The notes under the pieces: generated by a model
Databases searched by the model: none
What the model was told of the DNA's origin: nothing
Seen by the model: only the letters and a program-made list of their open reading frames with translations
Part shown: positions 1 to 5,111 of the stretch, piece by piece
How the letters are laid out: the number at the start of each line of letters is the position of its first letter
Numbering within the stretch: position 1 is the stretch's first letter
Assembly (NCBI GenBank): GCA_002320815.1
Contig: DCLA01000016.1
Location: forward strand, 1 to 5,111
From: Myxococcales bacterium UBA1660
GTDB lineage: Bacteria; Myxococcota_A; Polyangia; Polyangiales; Houyiibacteriaceae
Length of the DNA: 5,111 nt
Reading direction: 5' to 3'
Position numbers and translations under genes: made by a program

Positions 1-569
1 ACGACCAATACGGCAACCCCGTCCGCCAGGACCCACCGGTCGCCTACGACCAGTACGGCAACCCCATCCCGCCGCCACCGGCCACCGATCCCCAGGGGAA
101 CCCGGTCGCGGCCAACGGCGCTCCGGCGCCTTCCGGCCCGCTGCAGGCGACGAAGCTGCAGGTGGCCCAGGCCGAGCTCATCGACGCCCTCGACCGGCTG
201 CCGGAGGGCACGCGCATGAACGTCATCTTCTTCGCCGACGGGGTGGAGGCCTTCGCGCCCCGGCTGGTCCCGCTGATGAACGCCGAGCGCGAGCAGCTCA
301 TCGCCTACGTGGAGAGCACCTCGGCTCGCGGCAGCACCGCGTTGGTCCCCGCGATGCGCCTGGCCATGATGCTCCAGGCACGCCGCATCGTGCTCCTCTC
401 CGATGGGCAGGGGAACGTCGGCGGCATCGACGCGGAACTCCTCCGGGACGCGCGGGAAGCCATCCGCGGCGGCGTCCGCATCGACACCATCGGCCTGGGC
501 AGCGGCCACGACCGCCAGCTCCTGGGCACCCTGGCCACCGAGAGCGGCGGCCTCTACCAGTCGTTCTGA
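1..569 (+). CDS. VWA domain protein, C-terminal part (5' end outside window)
   Basis: The reading frame is already open at base 3 and ends at TGA 567-569, giving 188 visible residues. Residues 50-188 look like the C-terminal two thirds of a von Willebrand factor A domain. There is an amphipathic helix (TKLQVAQAELIDAL), the strand MNVIFFAD, and GST with Thr112 at the second metal-site (MIDAS) position. The strand RIVLLSDG follows with Asp134 at the third MIDAS position, then IDTIGLGSG and a final ATESGGLY segment. The first MIDAS motif (DxSxS) is not in the window and should lie just upstream. Residues 1-45 are a proline-rich stretch with DQYGNP repeats that seems to sit in the loop after that motif. 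VWA domains bind protein ligands through a divalent metal; the partner here is unknown. A GTG at 162 would give a shorter frame, but it would cut the fold and the frame is open upstream. The protein stops right after the VWA fold. Confidence 0.85.
   Translation, partial: DQYGNPVRQDPPVAYDQYGNPIPPPPATDPQGNPVAANGAPAPSGPLQATKLQVAQAELIDALDRLPEGTRMNVIFFADGVEAFAPRLVPLMNAEREQLIAYVESTSARGSTALVPAMRLAMMLQARRIVLLSDGQGNVGGIDAELLRDAREAIRGGVRIDTIGLGSGHDRQLLGTLATESGGLYQSF
3..104 (+). repeat. Degenerate DQYGNP-coding repeats in the VWA gene
   Basis: An 18-base unit coding Asp-Gln-Tyr-Gly-Asn-Pro occurs at 3-20 and again at 48-65, differing by one synonymous base (CAA versus CAG). A weaker third copy coding Asp-Pro-Gln-Gly-Asn-Pro lies at 87-104. 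The spacings are 45 and 39 bases, all multiples of three. The rest of the stretch is rich in proline. It probably forms a flexible, length-variable loop; more copies may lie upstream of the window. Confidence 0.7.
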
Positions 570-636
570 GCGCTCCCGACCTCGACATTCGGCGCAGGTG
601 CGTGGGGAGCAGGAGGCTCTCGCAGAACGTTCGAGA
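570..636. other. Short convergent intergenic region
   Basis: These 67 bases separate the 3' ends of the VWA gene (+) and the DUF1552 gene (-). Two weak dyads are visible. GCTCCC at 572-577 pairs with GGGAGC at 605-610 across a long loop. TCTCG at 618-622 pairs with CGAGA at 632-636 across 9 bases, directly after the DUF1552 stop codon. Neither is followed by a T-run on either strand, so I do not call an intrinsic terminator. Termination may be Rho-dependent. Confidence 0.5.
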
Positions 637-2133
637 TCAGCCCAGGAGCTCGGGCAGGGGCATGGGGTCTTCGAGGTTGGCCGCTCCGAACCGCTCGAGA
701 CGCTCGCCGGCGATCGGGCCACCCAGGGCCAGCCAGAGGTTGGTCAGCTGGCGGTGGGCCGCGCCGCCATCGAAGACGTCGGGATAGACGATGGTGCGGC
801 CCCCGGTGCGAAGACCGATCTCGCCTCCGCCCATGAGGAGCAGCGGGAACTCGCTCGCGCTCGCGTGATGCTCCGCGCCGTTGTCGCCGACGTAGACGAG
901 CACCGTATGGTCCAGCATCGTCCCGCTCCCACCGGGCTCGGGGGTGGCTTCCAGATCGGAGGCGATCGATGCCAGCGCTTCGATCTCTTCACGCCAGACC
1001 CGCCGAAAGTCCCGGCGCAGGTCCTCGCGCGCGCTCGTCGGCTCGCCGTTGCCCGCGGCGAAGACATGACGGAGCCCATGGTTCTGGGCGCCGGCGAGCG
1101 CCCCGAACCCGTAGTCGAAGCCGTGGAAACCACTGCCGGTCCCCATGCCGATCACGGCGACGTTCGTGAGACCCGCGCGCAACGCGACCGACACGGTGGC
1201 GCACTGAGCGCGGAGCTGCTCCAGCGGAGCCAGCTCGCCTTCGGGGCGCGCGGGGAGCACCAGGCCGGAGCTCCGCGTGCTCTCGATCACCTCGCCGAAG
1301 CGATCCTGGTCCGCCAGCAGCTCTTCGACGGCCGCCTGGTACGTCGCGACCTGAGCGCGGGAAGACCCGGGCGGCAGGGATGGAGCGGTGCGCTGGGCGT
1401 CGCGACGAGCCAGCTCCAGGTACCGCGTGCGGCGAGCGATGCGCTCGGCTCCGTCGGCCGAAGCGAGGGGGCCGACGTAGGCGTCCCAGGCCGCCTGGGC
1501 CGAGTTGATGGTGGGCAGGGCGAGGCCCGGCCCGGACGCGCACGAGTCGTAGGTGATGGAGGCGTTGGTGCTGTGGTGGACCCCGACTCGGATCGCGCCG
1601 ATCGGAGTCCGGGAGCCTCCGACCCCACGGACCGACGGGAGCTGGGCCAGGTGATGGTCCAGGGTCCGACCGCTCGGAGCGCCGGCGATGGTCCGAGTCG
1701 ACGAGAGGAGGCCGTGCATGGTCTCGTGACCGCCCCCGGTCACCCGCGAGGAGAGGCCCAGGACCACCGCGCTCTTGGAAGCGAGCGGGCCCAGGTTCGC
1801 GAGGCCGCTCGCCGTCGTGAGGTCCCCGTCGATCACTTCGGGCGAGCGCAGCGACGCACCGTAGGCCCGGGGGGCCCCATAGCCGTCCCCCCAGCGCACG
1901 TGGTCCAGCACCTCCCGGCCTCCATTCATGGGGATCCACTCGCGGGTGGCCCGGGACATGAGAACGGAGCCGTCGAAGCCGTTGCCGCTGAGCAAGAAGA
2001 CGAAACGGCGGCTCGGCGCCGCCTGGGCGCTCACGAGGCGGTGCACGGGCGAGAGCGCCAGGGCCGCCAGTCCGCCCTGCAGGAGACGACGGCGGGAGAG
2101 GGCGGGTCCCTTCGTTCGTTGGATCTTCGTCAT
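637..2133 (-). CDS. DUF1552 (HXXSHH family) protein with Tat signal peptide
   Basis: A 498-residue exported protein of the DUF1552 family (Pfam HXXSHH), which resembles the alkaline phosphatase/sulfatase-like fold; no reaction is established for it. The N-terminus has a twin-arginine signal: SRRRLLQ at 13-19, a hydrophobic stretch (GGLAALAL), then an AQA|A cleavage site near residue 38. This implies export as a folded, perhaps metal-loaded protein. Family landmarks in order are RRFVFLLSGNGFDG (42-55), the GGGHETMH region (133-140), IRVGVHHS (181-188), a helical segment near 230-285, GTGSGFHGFDYGFG (331-344), NHGLRHVF (351-358) and a C-terminal LDHTVLVYVGDNGAEHH strand-loop (407-423). The frame is open further upstream to an ATG at 2511, but that stretch is out of frame within the preceding gene. 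The ATG at 2133 has an ideal AGGAGG and puts the Tat motif at the right distance. It is the second gene of an operon, overlapping the first by 4 bases. The usual HXXSHH signature appears only as HGLRHV. Confidence 0.88.
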   Translation of the reverse strand: MTKIQRTKGPALSRRRLLQGGLAALALSPVHRLVSAQAAPSRRFVFLLSGNGFDGSVLMSRATREWIPMNGGREVLDHVRWGDGYGAPRAYGASLRSPEVIDGDLTTASGLANLGPLASKSAVVLGLSSRVTGGGHETMHGLLSSTRTIAGAPSGRTLDHHLAQLPSVRGVGGSRTPIGAIRVGVHHSTNASITYDSCASGPGLALPTINSAQAAWDAYVGPLASADGAERIARRTRYLELARRDAQRTAPSLPPGSSRAQVATYQAAVEELLADQDRFGEVIESTRSSGLVLPARPEGELAPLEQLRAQCATVSVALRAGLTNVAVIGMGTGSGFHGFDYGFGALAGAQNHGLRHVFAAGNGEPTSAREDLRRDFRRVWREEIEALASIASDLEATPEPGGSGTMLDHTVLVYVGDNGAEHHASASEFPLLLMGGGEIGLRTGGRTIVYPDVFDGGAAHRQLTNLWLALGGPIAGERLERFGAANLEDPMPLPELLG

Positions 2134-2146
2134 CGGTCGGCCTCCT
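2130..2146 (-). promoter_or_regulatory. Ribosome binding site and ATGA overlap of the operon
   Basis: On the minus strand AGGAGG (2141-2146) lies 7 bases before the DUF1552 start codon at 2133-2131. It falls within the final codons of the upstream lipoprotein gene (Gln-Glu-Ala-Asp-Arg-stop). The upstream TGA (2132-2130) and the downstream ATG share the four bases ATGA. This fixes the DUF1552 start and points to translational coupling and matched output of the two proteins. Confidence 0.85.
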
Positions 2147-4739
2147 GCCGAATCAGCATCGCGTCGCTCGAGTAGAGCGCCTCCAACGCGGCAAAGAGGG
2201 AGCCGCCGGCGAACGCCGCGTCCATCTCGCCCAGAACGCAGGCATCGGCCGGGGTCTCGTACCGGCCCGTGAAGAAGCGGAAGACGTGGCGCAAGAAGCA
2301 GCGGCGAGCGTGGGGGTCTTCCGCCAGCTCGCGGCTGAGGTCGAGGGCGTCCTCGACCTCCACGGTTCCCCGGCCGGGCCACCCGGTGACCACCGAGGAG
2401 CCATCGGGGGCGCGCCCGTGATCTTCGACCCGGAGGAACCCGGCGTGGTTGAAGATCTCGAAGGGCAAGCCCAAGGAGTTCATCGCGGCGTGGCAGGCGC
2501 CGTTCGCGCAACGCACGTCGCCTTCCTCCGGACCGAAGGTCATCTCCATCCGGTCCCGGGCCCGCGACTCCTCGGTACCCGTCGCGAGCTGGGCGTTGAG
2601 CTGGACCAGGTCGAGGCCGGCGACCGTCTCGCAGAAGAGGTGCTCCCGCACCCAGTGACCGCGCAACACCGCGCTCGGTCCGTTCTCGTCGCTGTCACCG
2701 TGGCTGGCCAACCAGGCTGGGTGGGTCAGGACCCCCGAGCGTTCGTCGGCCGGGTAGCTGACCCAACGCTGCGCGTGGGCAGGGTCCGCCGCGATGGCTC
2801 GTTGACGGTCCAGGTAGGTGTCGGTCTGCCCCGTGGTGATGGGGAGGTGAGGCTGGTCGAGGATGGGTGCCGGCAGGTCGTAGACGCGGCCGATCTGGTA
2901 CCACTCGTCGAGGTGGGCGCTGCCGCATTGGCCGTAGGGCGTGCCGTCCTCGTCGATACCGATCAGCACGCAGGGTGAGATCCCCCCCGAGTCGTTGGCG
3001 CAGCACCGATCTCGATTCGCGACGCTCCGGCCCTCGTCGGTGTCGCAGAAGACGGGATCGCAGGCGTCGCCCAGGGGTCGCTGGATCCCGTGGGGCACTC
3101 CCGCGGTGCGGAAGGTCCCGCCGGTCAGGAGCGCCGAGAAGACATCGTCACCGCTGCGCTCGGCCTCCATGACCATCCGGGCGATGGTGTCATCGAGCTG
3201 GTCCGCCAGCGACGGCTCGCCAGCATCGCCGGAGCCCCCGGTGCGCAGGGCGGCGAAGCCCTCGGAGATGTTCGAGCGGAGGTATCCGCGACCCGCCATG
3301 GCGCCTTCGCCGCGACTCGTCAGGTCCCAGCGAGAGGTCGCCCCCGCGTCGTCCTTGGCGAGCGAGGCGACGTTGCCGTAGTCGAAGTACTCGCGGAAGA
3401 ACGCAGCGAGGCGAGGTGCCAACCAGGTACGTCCCCGCCGAGCGGCAGTCGGGTGGAAGCGGTTGGCCACGTAGTCGTTCTGGAGGTCGGCGCGGGCTTC
3501 CTCGTCCGCACCGAACTCGCCTCCCACGTAGCCGCTCGCCGGATCGAAAACCTGGGCGATGAAGGCGCGGACGTTCTCGATGTCGTCGAGCTGGCCATCG
3601 GCTTGGGCTGCGCGGAAAGCTCCGAGCCAGGCGAGCTCCGGGCGGGGCCGGTGACCGTTCTGCATCCCGCTGGCGGGGTGGCTCGACAGCGCCGTGGCCA
3701 GGGTCTGGGCGATCTCGTCGGAGCTCAGCCGGCCGGACTCGGGATCCCCGAGGCGCGGCTGGAAGAGGGTGCCCACCATCATGAAGGCGGCCTCGGTCAC
3801 ATAGCGCAGGGTCTCGCGCCGTTCGCCGTCGACTTCGCGGCTCAGCTCCTCGTCGAGGAACTCTCGAAGGAGCGCGATGTCGTCGGCCGTCGGCTCCCGC
3901 GATTGGGCGGAGCGTCGAAGCAACTCCCGCACGAACTCGTCCCGGCACGCGTCGTCGATGTCGGCGACGGCGTTGCGGTCGTCGGTGATGCACCGGACGT
4001 TCAGGGCCTCGCTCCAGCCCCGGGCGTACCAGGGGTTCAGGTCGCGGGAGGCCTCGAGCACGTCCATGTGTAGCGAGAGGGTCGCGGGGTCCAAGCTCGC
4101 TCCGGCCACGTGCGTCGAATAGGGCCCGGGGGATGTCGACAACGGGCTCGCGCGCAGCGCCGGCCGAGTGAGGACGCCCCCGATGGCGTGGGCGAAGTCG
4201 TGGGAGCCGATCCGGGCTAAGCTCGGCTCGAACACCGTGGGCGTCTCGCACGCGAAGAGGGTGTCCTGCGGGATCGCGTTGGGGTCCGGGGCGGGCTCGT
4301 CGAGGGGCGTGGCGCAGCCCGTGGGAGCGCCCGCCGAGACCCAGGCCCGATAGGCCTCGACCGCGTGGGGCGGGTTGGCGTCACGGGTCGGCGGCATGAT
4401 CTCGGTGGGATCCTCGGGGTCCAGCCGGCGCAGGATGGAATCCCGCTCGGGGTTCCCGGGGGAGACCCAGGCCGAGGCCGCGAGCTCCGGCAGCCGGGCG
4501 GCGGCGAAGTTGGGGAGTCGCGGCCCGATGGGCTGATGACATCCCGCATGCGAGCAGGTGGTCTGCAGGAACGCACCGACCTCCCCCTCGAGGGCGCGGC
4601 CCTCCTCGGTGCAGTCGGGAGGCACATAGGGGCCCATGTCTGCGGCGGGAGTGTCTCCCGAACCGCCGATGGTGCCCTCGCAAGCAACCAAGACGAACGC
4701 CGCGACCGTAGCGATCTTCGCCAGCTTCGAGTGGTGCAT
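2130..4739 (-). CDS. Cytochrome c-like DUF1592/DUF1588 (PSD-family) lipoprotein
   Basis: An 869-residue lipoprotein. The signal peptide has lysines 5 and 8, a short hydrophobic core and the lipobox LVAC with Cys20, so it should be anchored on the outer face of a membrane. Residues 50-142 resemble a planctomycete-type cytochrome c domain: CSHAGCH (62-68) as the heme attachment motif and Met115 in IMPP as a possible axial ligand. Then come a DUF1587-like region (174-200), a DUF1595-like helix pair (265-300) and DUF1592 (about 312-540, with LSSDEIAQTLATAL and FFREYFDYG). A cysteine-rich insert follows (560-605). DUF1588 spans about 668-770, with GVLTHPAW, LRGHWVREHLFC, CANGACH and NSLGLPFEIFNHAGFLR. 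DUF1585 covers 797-866, with HVFRFFTGR and the ending YSSDAMLIRQ. ATG 4739 is the first possible start after the in-frame stop at 4773-4775, although no Shine-Dalgarno precedes it. It is the first gene of the operon with the DUF1552 gene; such pairs recur in Planctomycetes and Myxococcota. Substrate and function are unknown, and heme binding is inferred. Confidence 0.87.
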   Translation of the reverse strand: MHHSKLAKIATVAAFVLVACEGTIGGSGDTPAADMGPYVPPDCTEEGRALEGEVGAFLQTTCSHAGCHQPIGPRLPNFAAARLPELAASAWVSPGNPERDSILRRLDPEDPTEIMPPTRDANPPHAVEAYRAWVSAGAPTGCATPLDEPAPDPNAIPQDTLFACETPTVFEPSLARIGSHDFAHAIGGVLTRPALRASPLSTSPGPYSTHVAGASLDPATLSLHMDVLEASRDLNPWYARGWSEALNVRCITDDRNAVADIDDACRDEFVRELLRRSAQSREPTADDIALLREFLDEELSREVDGERRETLRYVTEAAFMMVGTLFQPRLGDPESGRLSSDEIAQTLATALSSHPASGMQNGHRPRPELAWLGAFRAAQADGQLDDIENVRAFIAQVFDPASGYVGGEFGADEEARADLQNDYVANRFHPTAARRGRTWLAPRLAAFFREYFDYGNVASLAKDDAGATSRWDLTSRGEGAMAGRGYLRSNISEGFAALRTGGSGDAGEPSLADQLDDTIARMVMEAERSGDDVFSALLTGGTFRTAGVPHGIQRPLGDACDPVFCDTDEGRSVANRDRCCANDSGGISPCVLIGIDEDGTPYGQCGSAHLDEWYQIGRVYDLPAPILDQPHLPITTGQTDTYLDRQRAIAADPAHAQRWVSYPADERSGVLTHPAWLASHGDSDENGPSAVLRGHWVREHLFCETVAGLDLVQLNAQLATGTEESRARDRMEMTFGPEEGDVRCANGACHAAMNSLGLPFEIFNHAGFLRVEDHGRAPDGSSVVTGWPGRGTVEVEDALDLSRELAEDPHARRCFLRHVFRFFTGRYETPADACVLGEMDAAFAGGSLFAALEALYSSDAMLIRQEADR

Positions 4740-4782
4740 CGGGGGTAGGAGCCGCGGCGACCCGGAATCAGCTCACGCTCCG

Positions 4783-4823
4783 CACCCGCCACCGGTCTCC
4801 CAACATCGGGTCGACGGCGGGTG
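4783..4823. repeat. 8-bp inverted repeat between divergent genes
   Basis: CACCCGCC at 4783-4790 is a perfect reverse complement of GGCGGGTG at 4816-4823, with 25 bases between the arms. It lies near the middle of the divergent intergenic region. It could be an operator for a dimeric regulator or an RNA hairpin in the operon's 5' untranslated region. An 8-bp GC-rich dyad can also arise by chance. Confidence 0.4.
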
Positions 4824-4830
4824 GCACCGC

Positions 4831-4851
4831 TACGCCAGCGGCGTAAGGAGG
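4831..4851 (+). promoter_or_regulatory. Hairpin abutting a strong Shine-Dalgarno sequence
   Basis: TACGCC (4831-4836) and GGCGTA (4840-4845) form a perfect 6-bp stem with a 3-base loop. Its last base is also the first base of the Shine-Dalgarno AAGGAGG (4845-4851), the best ribosome binding site in the window. A competing 5-bp stem is possible between CCGCT (4827-4831) and AGCGG (4837-4841). The Shine-Dalgarno is 7 bases before the ATG at 4859, not near the lipoprotein ATG at 4880, which is 28 bases away. Confidence 0.5.
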
Positions 4852-4858
4852 CGCCCCG

Positions 4859-4876
4859 ATGGGCTTCTTAGCCTGA
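4859..4876 (+). CDS. Possible 5-codon leader ORF (MGFLA)
   Basis: ATG 4859 is followed by four sense codons and TGA 4874-4876, coding Met-Gly-Phe-Leu-Ala. It has an ideal Shine-Dalgarno (AAGGAGG, 7-base spacing). Its stop lies 3 bases before the ATG of the downstream lipoprotein and in the same frame. Ribosomes loaded here could terminate and restart on the lipoprotein. Alternatively, ATG 4859 was the original lipoprotein start and the in-frame TGA is a mutation or sequence error. Nothing in the peptide suggests amino-acid attenuation. Confidence 0.4.
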   Translation: MGFLA

Positions 4877-4892
4877 GGCATGCGTCGCCTCA
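4874..4892 (+). promoter_or_regulatory. Hairpin with the lipoprotein start codon in its loop
   Basis: TGAGGC (4874-4879) pairs perfectly with GCCTCA (4887-4892), leaving a 7-base loop that contains ATG 4880-4882. The 5' arm includes the stop codon of the leader ORF. In addition, GAGGCG in the Shine-Dalgarno region (4848-4853) is complementary to CGCCTC at 4886-4891, so two alternative pairings could hide initiation signals. Seen by eye only; stability was not computed. Confidence 0.4.
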
Positions 4893-5111
4893 CGTTCGCC
4901 GCGCTCCTCGCCACGCTCGGATGCAGCCAGTCGATGGTGTTCGAGGGGCCCGACGCCGGCTCGCGCGCCGGCGACGCGGCGCCGGAGGGCGACGCGGGCT
5001 TCGGCGACGCGGGCTCGATGATCCCCGATCCCGGGTCGATGGACGCCTCCGTGCCCATGCCGTCCCAGGACGCCGGCGTCGAGCCCAAGCCCGAGCCGGA
5101 ACCCGAGCCCG
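4880..5111 (+). CDS. Putative lipoprotein with DAG/EP-rich linker (3' end outside window)
   Basis: The frame from ATG 4880 stays open to the window end, giving 77 complete codons. The N-terminus (MRRLTFAALLATLGC) is a short lipoprotein signal peptide: two arginines, a hydrophobic core and Cys15 after Leu-Gly. The lipobox has Thr at -3 and is not perfect. What follows is low-complexity acidic sequence with five DAG/DAA units (residues 25-66), then a run of Glu-Pro/Lys-Pro pairs from residue 68. Such linkers are typical of surface or periplasmic lipoproteins of Sandaracinus-like myxobacteria and usually tether a C-terminal domain, which here lies beyond the window, so no function can be assigned. 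The start is chosen because the signal peptide begins exactly there and TGA 4874-4876 closes the frame upstream. A GAGG at 4875-4878 is only 1 base from the ATG, too close for normal use. Initiation may depend on the leader ORF. Confidence 0.72.
   Translation, partial: MRRLTFAALLATLGCSQSMVFEGPDAGSRAGDAAPEGDAGFGDAGSMIPDPGSMDASVPMPSQDAGVEPKPEPEPEP
4970..5015 (+). repeat. Short GDA-coding direct repeats in the lipoprotein linker
   Basis: The 13-base unit GGCGACGCGGGCT occurs exactly at 4988-5000 and 5003-5015 (period 15). A partial copy (GGCGACGCGG) lies at 4970-4979. They code Gly-Asp-Ala-Gly or Gly-Asp-Ala-Ala in the linker. The spacings are multiples of three, so length changes would keep the frame. 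Confidence 0.6.

Larger units (their letters stand above)
4740..4858. other. Divergent intergenic region, promoters expected
   Basis: This region separates the start of the minus-strand operon (4739) from the leader of the plus-strand lipoprotein gene. Promoters for both should lie here, but I see no convincing -35/-10 pair in this GC-rich sequence and call none. The visible structures are an inverted repeat (4783-4823), which contains the small palindromes ACCGGT (4791-4796) and GTCGAC (4810-4815), and a hairpin beside a Shine-Dalgarno sequence (4831-4851). The 20 bases before the operon's first ATG are pyrimidine-rich on the coding strand and hold no ribosome binding site. Confidence 0.5.

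Noticed and set aside
570..636. Intrinsic terminators in the convergent gap
   Set aside because: Only 5- and 6-bp stems with 9- and 27-base loops and no T-runs; too weak to call.
403..2175. A 590-codon open frame on the plus strand across the VWA gene end and opposite the DUF1552 gene
   Set aside because: It overlaps two well-supported genes, its product is Arg/Gly/Ala-rich with no recognisable domain, and such open antisense frames are expected at this GC content.
2134..2511. N-terminal extension of the DUF1552 protein to an ATG at 2511
   Set aside because: The extension lies wholly within the upstream gene in another frame, is Arg/Pro-rich, and would bury the Tat signal and the AGGAGG-served start at 2133.
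3090..4073. A 327-codon plus-strand open frame opposite the large lipoprotein gene
   Set aside because: The opposite strand codes recognisable PSD-family domains throughout; this frame shows only low-complexity Val/Gly/Glu-rich sequence.
3190..4251. A 353-codon minus-strand frame overlapping the large lipoprotein in another phase
   Set aside because: Arg/Pro-rich translation without motifs, typical of a GC-rich out-of-frame shadow.
4740..4858. Sigma-70-like promoter hexamers for the divergent genes
   Set aside because: No pair of matching hexamers at 16-18 base spacing was found by eye on either strand.
4768..5088. A 106-codon minus-strand frame opposite the last lipoprotein
   Set aside because: It runs against a clear signal peptide and linker on the plus strand, and its Pro/Ser/Ala-rich product has no features of its own.

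Overview
The window is a stretch of GC-rich bacterial chromosome with four protein genes, two of them cut by the window edges. I see no RNA gene, insertion sequence, CRISPR array or phage gene. The likeliest source is a myxobacterium of the Polyangia/Sandaracinus kind (Myxococcota). The reasons are the strong G/C third-position bias, lipoproteins with Asp-Ala-Gly and Glu-Pro linkers, and a DUF1592/DUF1588 lipoprotein paired with a Tat-exported DUF1552 protein. That pairing also occurs in Planctomycetes and Verrucomicrobia, so the assignment is an inference.

Layout. Positions 1-569 (+) hold the C-terminal part of a von Willebrand factor A (VWA) protein with a repetitive Asp-Gln-Tyr-Gly-Asn-Pro insert. 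A 67-base convergent gap follows. Positions 4739 down to 637 (-) hold a two-gene operon. Its first gene encodes an 869-residue lipoprotein with a cytochrome c-like N-terminal domain and the PSD/PSCyt3 domain series (DUF1587/1595/1592/1588/1585). Its second gene encodes a 498-residue Tat-signal DUF1552 (HXXSHH family) protein. The two overlap by 4 bases (ATGA), and an AGGAGG inside the end of the first gene serves the second. Positions 4740-4879 are a divergent intergenic region with an 8-bp inverted repeat and a compact 5' leader. Positions 4880-5111 (+) hold the start of another lipoprotein that runs out of the window.

How they work together. The two operon products should both be outside the cytoplasm, one membrane-anchored and possibly heme-binding, the other exported folded. 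They are expected to act as a pair, but no biochemical function is established for these families to my knowledge. The VWA protein and the last lipoprotein are flanking genes with no visible functional link to the operon.

Most worth a second look: (a) the leader of the last lipoprotein, where a perfect Shine-Dalgarno sequence drives a 5-codon mini-ORF whose stop lies 3 bases before the lipoprotein start, with that start in a hairpin loop; (b) two CX4CH heme-type motifs in the large lipoprotein where its families usually have CXXCH; (c) a cysteine-rich insert between its DUF1592 and DUF1588 domains; (d) a degenerate signature motif in the DUF1552 protein.
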